Of a DNA stretch of 64,000 nt, positions 8,901 through 20,900 are shown one piece after another. The DNA lies in NCBI GenBank assembly GCA_026225945.1, contig JAMJFZ010003163.1, positions 25,022,501-25,086,500 of the forward strand, read 5' to 3'. Made by a program: the position numbers and the translations under genes. This DNA is from Cricetomys ansorgei (lineage: Eukaryota > Chordata > Mammalia > Rodentia > Nesomyidae). The notes beneath the pieces are model-generated. The model worked only from the letters and a program-made list of their open reading frames with translations. It searched no databases and had not been told where the DNA came from. Numbering within the stretch: position 1 is the first letter of the stretch; each line of letters opens with the position of its first letter.

Positions 8901-11900
8901 GGGCGGGGCAGGGTTCTTACTAACAGCCATGACTCCCTTCTCCACGTCACCCAAGCCAGTCTCCAGCTACTTCAGGACATCTGCATATTAGAGTTTCCCC
9001 TTGCCTGTGTGAGAGACCTGCTCTCTCCTTCTCCTTGTTCCCAGAGGAAGTTGGGGACCAGGAACTGGCTTGGAGGCCTAGTCTGCCTCTTGACTCTGCT
9101 GAGTTTGTTCTTTCTGGCTCATTGATAAGGCCCCCAGTTCCCACCCTTGTTCCCCATTCTGGCCCTCCCACCAAGGTCTGGTAGACTCTCCATGGGCCTT
9201 ATCTCCCATTCTTCAGGGTCAGCTTTCCCCCACCCAGCTCCTGCTGTATCTGCTGCCTCTTGCCATTGTCCTTATGGAACCCACTCCCTGTCTACCTGGG
9301 ACCCTGAGGGCCACTCTGTCCCAGTGGCCAGTCCTGAGTCTGCCTCTCAGCCCATTCCCAGTGAGCTGGCCCTGGGGTCATCCTGTTTTCCAGACAGGGA
9401 CCCTCTCAGAGACCATGAGTGACTTATCCAAGGCCAGGAAGCTGGCAGAGCTCAGATGAGCACCCGACTCAGAATTCTGAATTGGGAGCTAGGGACAGCT
9501 GTCTAGACAGAACTTGGGAATTCTTCAGAAGGTGCATCCTAGGTGAGCTTTGTCTATATGGGTGGCACCTGGGCAGTTGAAAGGCGCTTAGGTGGTGTAT
9601 GGGTCCATTTAAGAAAAAACAGTTTTAATGGTTTTTATTTTTGTATCATAGAAGTATTATGAGCATATCTGAATATTAGTGCTTACAAAGTAGATACACA
9701 TAGGAAGCCCGTTTTTAAAAGTGAACTTCATCTTCCCACAGTATCTGTAGTGATTGGTTCCAGGACCCCTCTACACAGAAACCAAAGTCTACATGTGCAT
9801 TATACAAGCGATGTGATGTTTGCGTAGAGACTATACTCTTCCTCTGGATTCCTTGGGTCATGTCTATTACCTGTGATACTAAATACAATGTAATGTTGCT
9901 TAAGTATTTTTGTATTATATTGTTTATGAACTAACAATGAGGGAAAGTGTGTATACTGATGAGCACGGGTGTGTAGTTGTACCCTGATGGTGGGGCAGCT
10001 CAGCAAGAAAGACACGGGGCATTTCATAGATGCAAACCCTGCCAGACCTCAGCAGAGGGATCCACTATCCTGGCCTGCGCCGTACTCAGTTAACAGTGGA
10101 ACCCTGAGCATCTGAGCTCAGGTGTTTTCATTGATTCAGAATTCCTCAGGTGCAGATCATAAGCAATCAAACATCCCCTCCCCCACACGCAGAAATCCAA
10201 TACCTGCAGACAATATAGAATGTCAGGACCTAAGCTGCCCCTCACCCAACAGTGCACAAAAAACTGAAAATAAACTTCTATAACATGGGTGCTTGCTTTG
10301 TTTCATGACAGGGTCTTGCATGTAGCCCAAGCTGGCCCGAGACTTAGGATCCTTCTGCCTCATTCTCCCAAGTGCTGAGTTGACAGGTGTGCACCGTGTT
10401 CAGCATTTCAGACGCACCTGTCCCAAGTGTTCCTCATCAGCAGTTGGCTGAGTGTGTGTGTATGGAGGGCCTACTGTGCAGTCTGTATTACAGATGTGAA
10501 GAGAAAGGAGAAGCTCAGAAGGAGGCCTAAGAGCAGGTCAGGGTGGCTGAGGTGGAGAGACAGTCATCTCAGTCTCTGGCCCACACGGCCCTGTTGCTGG
10601 TCTGACACTGGTGGGGAGTTCTGGACATCATGTTCAGAGCTGATGGCTGAGCAGAGCCACCCTCTCCATACGGCCTGCCAAAGTCCCCTGACTACTTGTC
10701 CCCTCCTTTCATATGTAGAAGAGATCGTCGCCCATGCCAGCAATGTGTCCTCACTGGTGCTGGGCAAGGCCTCGGGGCGGCTGTTGGCCACTGGTGGGGA
10801 TGACTGCCGTGTCAACCTGTGGTCCATCAACAAGCCTAACTGCATCATGGTGAGTGGTAAGCCGTGGCCTGGGTGGGGCGGGGTGGAGTGCGGGCACCCA
10901 TCACAGGCACTGCTGATCCCAGGTCACCAGGGAGGCCCAGCACACCGTTAGCGCTGCTCCAGTTGTCTGCTCGTAAGGCCTAGAATAGCCCAGGACAGCT
11001 GGGATGGTGGCCAGCCCTCAGGAAGAAGGGATGACACAAGTGTGGGACAGAACTCCAGGATATTCATGGGAAGGTTTAAATAAGCCCCAGTGTCCACCTG
11101 CCAGTGTATGTGGTATCTCACATCCAAGGGGACTCAGCTGGAGGCCGTTCTTTTAAGTGCTTTTTCTGGTCACACACAATATACAGGGCTGTAGGCTGCC
11201 TTCCAAGGCAGGGCAGCACCAACAGGAGGGAAAAACAGTAATTTCAGGCAGTTCTCTTGGCCAAAGATGGCCAGGTTTAAGTCTGTGCTGTAATTTCAGG
11301 CAGTTCTCTTGACCAAAGATGGCCAGGTTTAAGTCTGTGCCTTCTAGATAAGGGACTACACCCACATGTATCTCCGAATGCCATCTTACACTTGTGTGAC
11401 CTGTTTCTTTAGAATAAGTATCATGAGGATATTCCTATGTCAACAAATACTGTTTTACAGCATGATTTTTAATGGCTTCTTGGTCTCCCTCACAGGGATG
11501 AGATGTAATTAGCTTAGCCACGCCCTGCCGTCATCAGGGCTGCCGGCTCCAGCTTTTAGGTCCTGCTAAACCACACTGTGGCAAACATCTCCATTTGTCC
11601 AGACTTTCGAGCCAGACCCCGGAGTGTGCAGTTCTGAGATGTTGTCACAGCCGGCTCCAGAGGGCACTTTCCGTCCTCACCCGCAGCCTGGGAGGGTGGC
11701 TGTGCGCTGCGTCCTCGCCGCCACCGTAGGCAACTGTCAATCTTTTGGCTTTTGGCCAACTAAACAGAAATGGGAAGGTGATAGCTATTAGTGAAAACTT
11801 GGCTATTTCAGTGATTTTTGTGAGATTGGGGGAAACTAAGACCCAATCATAGTCAGTACATCAGGGTTCAGTAAGAGGGGAATTTCTTTGTTTTTATTTT

Positions 11901-14900
11901 TTTCCGTAAGACATGTTTTTTTATTTATGCGTATGGATGTTTTGCCTGCATGTATGTCTACATACCATGTGCGTGCAGTGCCCGTAGAAGCTGGAAGGTG
12001 GCGTTGGATCTCCTGGGACTGGAGTTACAGATGGTTGCTACCTGCCGTGTGGGTGCTGGGCAGTGACTCCGGGTCCTCTGGATGAGCAGCCAGCGCTCTT
12101 AACCACTGTGCCATCTCCCTGCCTTGTTTTATCTGTAGGGGTCAAGTGTTCTCATTCCCCCCAAAATGCCAAAGTAATACACATAAATTGAAAGTCAGCA
12201 GAGGCTAGAAATGCAGCTCAGTAGTAGAGTGCTTGCCTAAATATTAAAAAATAAATAAAGGTTCATCTAAAATATAAGAGGGTGAATGCTGAAGTCCTTC
12301 TCCCTCCGGTGACTTCTGCGTCCCCCTGGAGATGACGAGGCCTCTAAATTCCTCTGTACCCTAGAATTATTTAGTCTATGGACAAGCAAATACATCTGTC
12401 TCCCTCTAGAGGTCTCATTCTGGGTACACCACGAGCTTCACAGAACTTGGCCTTCCTCCTGTTTGCAGGTTTCTCTGATGGGCATTTACCCAGGTCTAGT
12501 CCCTTGACATGAATAACCCTGGATTTGTACTTACAATAAGTTCCCTGAAGAATTGTGGTATTGTTTTCCTGAGACAGAGTCTTACTGTGTAGCCCAGGCT
12601 GGCCTTGAGCTTGGAGACTCTCCTGCCTCAGACACCAGAAATGATCCTTACGGCTGGGGTTGCAGACTGTCACTACTCCTGGCCTTGGACTTCAGGCTGG
12701 AGGAGAATATACATTTCTCCTGGGGGTTGTTTTGCCCAGTTGTGACCCTGGGAACGTGGGCCCATTGTCTGGCAGGAATCAAACAAGCTGCTAAAACTAC
12801 AAAGCTCCAGGCATTGGTGCTGAGGAATGCCCTACTTCCTATCAGGAATGCTGCCCTTCGTAAACACCAGTGAGACAGCCCTGTTTTGAGGGATGAGCAT
12901 TGAATGGAGGATGATAGAACCATAGACTTGGGTTCTGGCCTTCCCTCCCAATAGCTAAAGATGACAGCCCCTCCCACCTTGCCTGGTCCAGCTCTCCTTG
13001 CTGTGGGTGCTCTGGATGTGCAAGAACCTACCTGTTTTCCAGCAGACCTTCCGGGTCCCTGGGAACATGAGGCAGGCAGCCCCCAGGGAATCAGACACCG
13101 GGGCAGGCAGTGCAGATGCATTCCTAGCTTGCCATGGCCTCTTTGATCAGACTGAGTGGCTAGAAATGGGGCTCATTCAGGCTCAGGGTAATGTTCAACA
13201 TCTCCTTATCTTGATCCCTTGTTCCCTTGCAATGGCCCAGAACCATTTTGAAATATAGATGATGTCATGCCAGGAGCAAGAGCACTGTAGAAGGGAGAGG
13301 GGTAAGTTTGAAGGATGCCTGGGCTTTGTGAGTTTAGTTCAGCTCCTTTTTTTTTTTTTGGTCAGGGTCTCAGTATGTAACCAAGGCTGCCCTGAGTCTC
13401 ATTATGTAATGTAGACTGGCTGGAACTTTCACTCTCCTGCCTCTGCCTCCCAAATGCTGCGGTCACAGGTGTTTGAAGGGTGGTTTTACCTGTTGTGCTG
13501 ACCAGCCATCATGTTCAGCTGAGTTTCTATCCTGGAAGCAGGAAGGCATAGGCGGGGCCTCAGAACAGCTCACCACATATTACTTCTTAGTGAAGCCATT
13601 CTCAGGGACCCTAAATTTGGGACAGTAATTGGGGGAAGGAGTTGCTGTGCAGTTCACTGGAGCTGCCACCCTCTCTCTGCAGAGCCTGACAGGTCACACG
13701 TCGCCTGTGGAGAGTGTCCGCCTCAACACCCCTGAGGAGCTCATCGTAGCAGGATCCCAGTCGGGCTCCATCCGCGTCTGGGACCTGGAAGCTGCCAAAA
13801 GTAGGCCTCACTGCTCACTCTCTTCATGTGTGTGCCCCACCCCCCCAGCTTCAGGCTTGGGGTCTTGAACTGCCGCCTCCAGGAGGTGTTCACCAAGCAC
13901 TGACCTGTGTGGGCGGCATGTGGTCCACCCCACTCCATCAACCCAGCAGCAGCAGGTGTGCCATCCCCCAAATGCTAACAGGGGATGCCCAAGTGATGAA
14001 CAGCTCCGTGTATGTACATGTATGTATGTATACATGTGTGTGTATGCATGTACGTGTGTGTGTGCATGTGCGCGTATGTACATGTTCATATGATCAGAAC
14101 CTGGAGGGACTTCACGCCGGAGGTACCCTGCAGGCATGTGGATAAGTTGGTGACCCTGTGGGAGGAGCCATTAAGATACAGGAGTGTGCATCCCACCGCA
14201 GGGTAGGTGTTGTGTGGCTAGATCTTCAGTTTGCCTCCCTTCCCTTCGTCTTCAGTTAACTCTCACTGTGATGGGAATAGCACATGCTCTGAACAGTCCA
14301 TTCTAGCATGAGCCTTGATGAGGAGGCCGTCACCCCGTACATCCTTCCTTCCGCTCTGAGAGCCTCTGCTCTCCTCCCGTTGCTGTGCCCACCACCATCA
14401 CCCTTTCCTGAACATGGCACTGCACTCTCTTTTCTCCTCAGAACACCAAAACAAAGACAGGTTGGCGCCTCACAGTGAAGCCTGCCTAAAACCCCACCAT
14501 TCAGGGAGTTGAGGCAAGAGAATTGCTGTGAAGCTGAGGGCAGCCCAGCCCATGGTGTAAGACACACCTCAAACCAACCAACCAACCTTGCGGTGAGAGG
14601 CGGGACTGGGCTCTCAGCAGCCGCCCAGGCTGAGCCCATTGTCCAAATTTCTCTTCCTGTCCTTTCAGGGTCACCATTTACATGTCAGTGTCTGTGCAGT
14701 AAGAACCCCGAGTGTTTCTTGTTGTAGTCTGGCTTCCCTGGAGTGAGCACTTGCTCCTTCCCTTGTGTGCATTTTCAAAATCCCCGTCACAGTTGTCATT
14801 AGTCAACTGCCAGCAGAGTCAGCTTCAAACCCTTCTTGGAATCTAGCACTCTCTTCCTCAGGCCTAGTGCCTGGGAGCCCTGGGAGTGCAAGCTAGGCAT

Positions 14901-17900
14901 CACCTCGGCCTGCCCTGGGGCCTACGGCTTCCTCCTCTGTGGCTTCCTCCTCTCCAGATGGAGCACCTTCTCTCAGGATCTGCTACAAAAGGGTTGGAGG
15001 AGCGGGGTGTGGCGTCACACACTCGGAGTCCGCAGAGGCAGGAAGATCGAAAGCTGTAGCCCATCCCGTCTCAGGTCTACAGAGCTTGGTGGTGGAGCCT
15101 TTGCCTGGCAAGTGCGAGGCCCTGGTTTGCTCTCTGGCACTGAGGGCGAGTGACAGGCACAGTGTTAGGGACCCGCCATGGCTGAAAGCGACTTTGTTCT
15201 ATCTCTGTTCTTTAGAGTTCAGGTGTAGAATTGTATTGGAAATAATGGAGATTTTGTAGATGCCACCACACTTCTTATCGGTTCCAGAGTTGCTGGCGGA
15301 ATCCAGTGCTGTTCTTCTGCTGGCTCTTTACGTGGGATCCGCTCCCTCCTTCCCTCTTCCCCCCTCAAGATGTGTCCCAGCCTCATAGCTACAAGCCCTT
15401 CTGTTGGTGTGTTCTCACATCTGAGCCTGGACCCCCCAGGTTCCTCTTTGTCTAGAAAGTCTCACCCTGGGTTGTGGCCACACAGTACCGCCTTCTCTGT
15501 GGGCGCCACCAGCCCCAGAAGTGTTGGGTTTGATGTGGGTCCCCCTCCCCCTCTGCAGTATGGACAGCTAACTCAGCGTACTTTACCAACCGTGGCAGGC
15601 CGGCCTCGGGAGATCCCAGTACAGTTGGTCTGCTTGTTTCTGGGGGGCTGCCTGCTGCAGCTCAGAGGCTCAGCCTGCCTTGTCCAGGGAGAGCTCCCTG
15701 GGCCTGGCTGAGCCTAAAAGGCCCTTCTGGCACAGGTGCTGCTGCAGAACAGCAGCCATTGGCATGTGTGCCTGGCAGTGAGCTTAACGTTGTTCAGGAT
15801 CATTGATGGTTTTGTGTCATGGCTCCCCAGGAAAGATGGCATCCCTTAGTCCTCTGGAGTGATGACATGTTGATGGTGTGTTGAACATGGAGCCCCAGGT
15901 GCCTTTATGACAAACAGCTGTGTGCTGTCTGAGCAGAGGTTCTTCACGCACCAGGCCTCAGAGCATGCTGTGCTTACCACTGGACATGAGAGGCAGGAAG
16001 GACAATGCCAGGCTGGCAGGCTCTGACTGAGAAGGCAGCCAGTCCCCAGGAAGCCTCTGCCTCAGACTGAATCCCAGTGGATAGCACCGCCCTTCATGAT
16101 TCACTGAAGAGCCCAGGGCCAAAGGGAGAGAGCTATGAAGCCACGTTTGACAGATGTCAGACCAAGACCAGGAAAGGCACAGGCCTTAGTGAAAACCTCG
16201 AGGCTGTAGGTGGCAGAACCTGGCACTTGAATCCTGGTGTCGAGACTCCCGCCCCAGTGCTCTCTGCTGTCCCATCTACGCCTCAAGTTAGCAATTCTCA
16301 AGCTTGCCTTCAGAAGGGAGGGCTAAGATCTCAGGGCCACTGCCACCCCACTGGCGGGAGTGTGGGCAGCAGGGATGAGAATCCAGAGACACTTTAGGCA
16401 CACAGAGGCTACTGAGAGAGCCACAATTAATACTGGAGGCTTTGGGCACAGGCTGAACAACCACTTTGCTGGGAGACCTTAGAGGTGCCCGCATGTGCAG
16501 GGCAAGTCCAAGTCTCCTCCAGTCTGCAGTCCCTGGGGGCTGACCTAGGCATCCCTGGGAAAGACAAGAGCAGAAGTCATGGCAGAAGAATGTGGTCCTG
16601 CCAGCTTTCTATAGCAGAGCTGGGAGGTGAGGGCACAGACCCAGCAGGTCCCATGGGAAGGCACCCGCACTTCAGGAAGCCGGCCCATTAGGTAGGCCCC
16701 AGCACAGCCCCTTGTATTTGAGTTTCTCTTGCTGTGGCAACAAGGCAAAAGGTGGCTAGGGCAGCACGTTACCCAGGCTTCCCAAACTCCTAGCATACAA
16801 GACAGCATACAAGGAGCAGGGAAAGCCCAGGGCTCAGTGTGGGGTGTAGTTGAGTGGGACATCCACACCACAGATGAGTCAGGTGCCTTGGAATCCTCAG
16901 GCACGAGGAGGAGACGCCTCCCTGGTTGCAGTGCCCATCAGAGACCAAGCACAGAGGCTAGGTGGACAGTGGACCTGGGCCTCAGCTGATGCTGACCAGG
17001 GCAGCCATTCCCTTTGTACTGTCCCTGCCTGGGCAGCTCTGATTCCAGCTCACTCCTGAGGCCCAGATGGTGCTCCAGAGGCAGCACCTGGTCTACCCGC
17101 AGTCTGCCCCCTGCAGTTCAGCCTCAGGCAGGGCAGGATGCCTCACTCTGAGCCGTCCACCCACCTCCTAGTGTTGCCAGAGAGACTCTGACCTGAAGTG
17201 CGGAGTCGTCCTGCTGATCACCAGAAATGCTCAGTGATGTGTGGTGACAAGAGGTACTAGGCGGCCATGGCTCTGAGTAGTGCATCCTTGTTGAGACCAG
17301 AAGAGGGAGAAGACGCGTGCTCTGAGGCCTGAGGAGGAAGAGTGAAGCTCCAGAGGACAGACTTGAGGAAGTAAAGGCAGGCCTCCAGGAGGAAACTAGA
17401 ATGGGAATGAATAATTGAAACCCACACAGTCCCACTGAGCACTTGGTGTTCATTTTCTTAGTTCTCACCGTAAACCATCCTGAAGATCAGAGGAAAAGGG
17501 ATGGCCTAAGGTCGCACAGCAGTTAAGCAGACTAATCCTAGTTTTGTCAGGCTCCCAAGCCCATGGCCTAGTATGGGTGGGTAGATTCTACAGTAGAGTC
17601 CATCTGTGCTTGGATCTCTGCGTACTCATCCATAATATGTAAGAGCTCGCTACCTGTTAAACCTCGGTGCAGCCCAAGAATGGCTGAACTCTGTACCCTT
17701 GGCCTACCACTCTGAGAGCCTTTATTTGGGCAGTGGAAGTAGAAATCTTTCAAGCAAGATGAGGTAGTCTTGAACGCTACCTGTAATACTCTGAGACACA
17801 AATTTGCCACCTGGCCTGCTATACCTCAGTGGATTAGAGGTGTCACTAGGGCAGCAGTAGGGGACGAGTCTGCCCTGGCCTCATCTCCCCCGTACCCTCC

Positions 17901-20900
17901 ACTCTCACTTGCCCTAGGGCTGTGCGCAGGTCACTTGTACAGGGCCCATCCCAGTGGGCATTGTGAGTCCCAGCCGTATCTTCTTGCCCATGATTGCCAC
18001 CCACTCGTGTCTTCCCAGATCCTTTAGCCAAGCAGCTTCCCCTACTGCAGCCTCTCTGCCCTCTCCTTGGCACTATCCCAGGGGTTATTTGCTCTGTTGT
18101 GACTGCTGCTGCCCAGGGGCCTTGGCGCCCACAAGCTGTGGGGAATGCATGTGTTTTCTGGGGGCTTGAGTGATGACAGAAACGGCTGTAGAACTGTTAG
18201 GGTGGCGGGGTTCTGGTCGATCTCCCTGTTCTTACATCAGCATCCCCGTTTCTGTGCCAGAGGGCGCACACAGATGGGCTTGCAGACCTCTGCAGGCCAG
18301 CTCACGTTTACATGGCCTGTGCTTTCTTTTGCTTTATTAGTTCTCCGCACACTCATGGGACACAAAGCCAACATCTGCAGCCTGGATTTCCACCCCTACG
18401 GTGAATTTGTGGCCTCAGGTTCCCAGGACACAAACATCAAGGTGAGGTACCACTCTGGCACCCGTCTCCCTCCGCAGCAGCATCCTCAACATCCTTGGGA
18501 CAGAGGGCCTGTGGACTCTGGCCAGACACTTCAACTTGGGATGCCCGGCTTGGGCAAGCCTTCCAGCCTTTTTCTTTGGGGCTGTCATGACCTAGAGGTA
18601 TCCAGAGTCTTCTCTGCTCTGAGCTGCACTTTACCTTCTGGTGTAAACTTCAAGGTCATCACAACTTCTCCTGACCCAACTCCCATCCTGCTTCTCTCCC
18701 CTACAGCTTTGGGACATCAGGAGGAAAGGCTGTGTCTTCCGATATAGGGTAAGGATGACCTGTTCCTGTGACCTTATGTGGGATCAATCACAGTGTGGGT
18801 TCACACCACAGTGGGGCTGGGGGGACTGTAGTCCATCGCAGGTGAGACCTCAAAACAGACCTGGAGTAGAATGGAATGCCTCAGGAGGTCTGTCTTGACC
18901 CCCAGCTTCCCACCAATCCCCAGAGCCATATTTAAACTATTCCATGTTTTGCTTTTGCAGTCAGGTAGCTGGTGTCCCGGGTGCAGGGCTTTCTGTTCGT
19001 GGGTTTGTGACAGTACTTTGACTAACAGAATCCTTCTCAAGGGCTTCTGAAAGAGGCCATAAAACACCTTAACATGTGACAGACTGCATGTGTTATGATT
19101 TCCTGGAGGCCTAGGAGTCTGGCCACAGAGAAGCATCCTTCATGTCTCCCAGTAGTGACCATCTAAATCCTCTCTATGGCTGATCCCAAGGAAGGCCTTG
19201 TGTTTCGGGGCAGGCAGTGGGGACAGGGAGGTATCATCAGGCCCAGACCCCTCCAGAGAGTTTGGTTCTTGTCTTCCTCAGGGGCACAGCCAGGCTGTGC
19301 GGTGTCTCCGGTTCAGCCCTGATGGGAAGTGGCTGGCATCAGCTGCAGATGACCACACAGTGAAGGTAACTCCTGGGCATGCAGGCTGGGCCCAGAGGTA
19401 TGCTGACCATACCCAGACTGTGTCCTCACCTCTCTGATAACTGGGCTTATGTGCCTTATTGTTGAGAGTAGAGAGGGAGCTCAGGCCCGCAGTCAAGGGC
19501 CCAACGTGGCCCTTACCTCTTTCCTACCCTGCTTCAGCTCTGGGATCTGACAGCTGGCAAGATGATGTCTGAGTTCCCTGGTCACACAGGGCCTGTCAAT
19601 GTGGTGGAGTTTCACCCCAATGAGTATCTGCTGGCTTCTGGAAGCTCTGACAGGTGAGGAAGAGTAAGGCACATTTGCCTGACAGTTGTCCCCATCTCCT
19701 ATCCAATCATATGCCTGAAAGCCTGTGTAGACTAAATTTAAGCCAGGATTGGTTCCTGGTCCCATCACCCCCTTGGCAAGTGTCCTTATCCTGTACTTTG
19801 CTGACCTGTTAGGGTCTCCACCCTTAGTGAGATACAGTACAAGGAGGCCCCTGGCAGCTGGGGCTAGCTCTGGGGCAGGGCTCCCAAGCACAGCCAAGGT
19901 CATCTTCACCCTCCTGCATGCACACGGACAGTTGCTGCCCAGGCTTTATTCATAGTACCCCCGGGGGGGAGGGGCCTGGAGAGGCCATCCATGGCCAGCA
20001 GGAGGGACTGGCTTCTTGTGGCCATCTTTGTAGGACAATCCGCTTCTGGGACCTGGAGAAGTTTCAGGTGGTGAGCTGCATTGAAGGGGAGCCAGGGCCT
20101 GTCAGGTACGCAGAGCACATGGGCCCTCTGCCCCGTAATGGGATAGTGGGGTGTTGGTAAGGGTGATCTTCCCTCCCTCTGCTTCTGCTGCTTCTCTGCC
20201 CTGGGCTCGCCTGCTTTCTTGATGTGGGGTGCCAGTCAGGTGCCCCCAGGACCGACCACCAACTCTACCCTGGCCTAGGAGCGTCCTCTTCAACCCAGAT
20301 GGTTGCTGCTTGTACAGCGGCTGCCAGGACTCGCTGCGTGTCTACGGTTGGGAGCCTGAGCGCTGCTTTGATGTGGTCCTTGTCAACTGGGGCAAGGTGG
20401 CTGACCTGGCCATCTGCAATGACCAGCTGGTGAGGGTCAAGTTATCTACCACCCACCCTCCCCGTCATGCTCTCACCCACTGGGCCTCCTGGGGTCTGGC
20501 CCCTCTCCACACCAGCTCTGCCATATCCTGCAGATAGGTGTGGCCTTCTCCCAGAGTAATGTCTCCTCTTACGTGGTGGATCTGACGAGAGTCACCAGGA
20601 CAGGCACTGTGACCCAGGACCCTGTGCAGGCTAGTCAGCCTCTGACACAGCAGACCCCCGGCCCTGGTGTCTCCCTCCGCCGCATCTACGAGCGGCCCAG
20701 CACAACCTGCAGCAAGCCTCAGAGGTGGGTACTGATGGCCCAGGCAGGATAGATGACCCAAGACTGCTCCTGGACACACTACCTGGGTCTCACTGAGGAT
20801 CCTGGCCTCCTCTGCTTGGCTCTGCACCTGCTAGGGTAAAGCACAATTCAGAGAGTGAGCGGCGTAGCCCCAGCAGTGAAGATGACAGGGACGAGCGTGA

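Larger units (their letters stand above)
5909..10718 (+). other. Katnb1 intron (4.8 kb) after the ATG exon
   Basis: This intron holds MIR pieces, two antisense B1 copies, an AT-rich old DNA-transposon-like stretch and long single-copy sequence. I recognise no exon or RNA gene. Confidence 0.7.
10850..13682 (+). other. Katnb1 intron between coding exons 2 and 3
   Basis: It contains a 52-bp tandem duplication at 11238, an antisense B3 SINE, an ID-like fragment and two antisense B1 copies. The rest is single-copy DNA without a recognised function. Confidence 0.7.
13801..18340 (+). other. Katnb1 intron between coding exons 3 and 4 (4.5 kb)
   Basis: It contains a 79-bp alternating purine-pyrimidine run, degenerate B1/ID-like copies and one MIR fragment. 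Most of 15.2-17.4 kb is free of repeats I can recognise. Confidence 0.7.
18749..20033 (+). other. Katnb1 introns around exons 6 and 7
   Basis: Introns 18749-19281 (533 nt), 19366-19537 and 19654-20033 (380 nt) show no repeat or RNA gene that I recognise. Confidence 0.6.

Noticed and set aside
18145..18747. A 200-codon open frame on the + strand
   Set aside because: It reads through two real Katnb1 exons and the introns around them. The exons account for its conserved parts.
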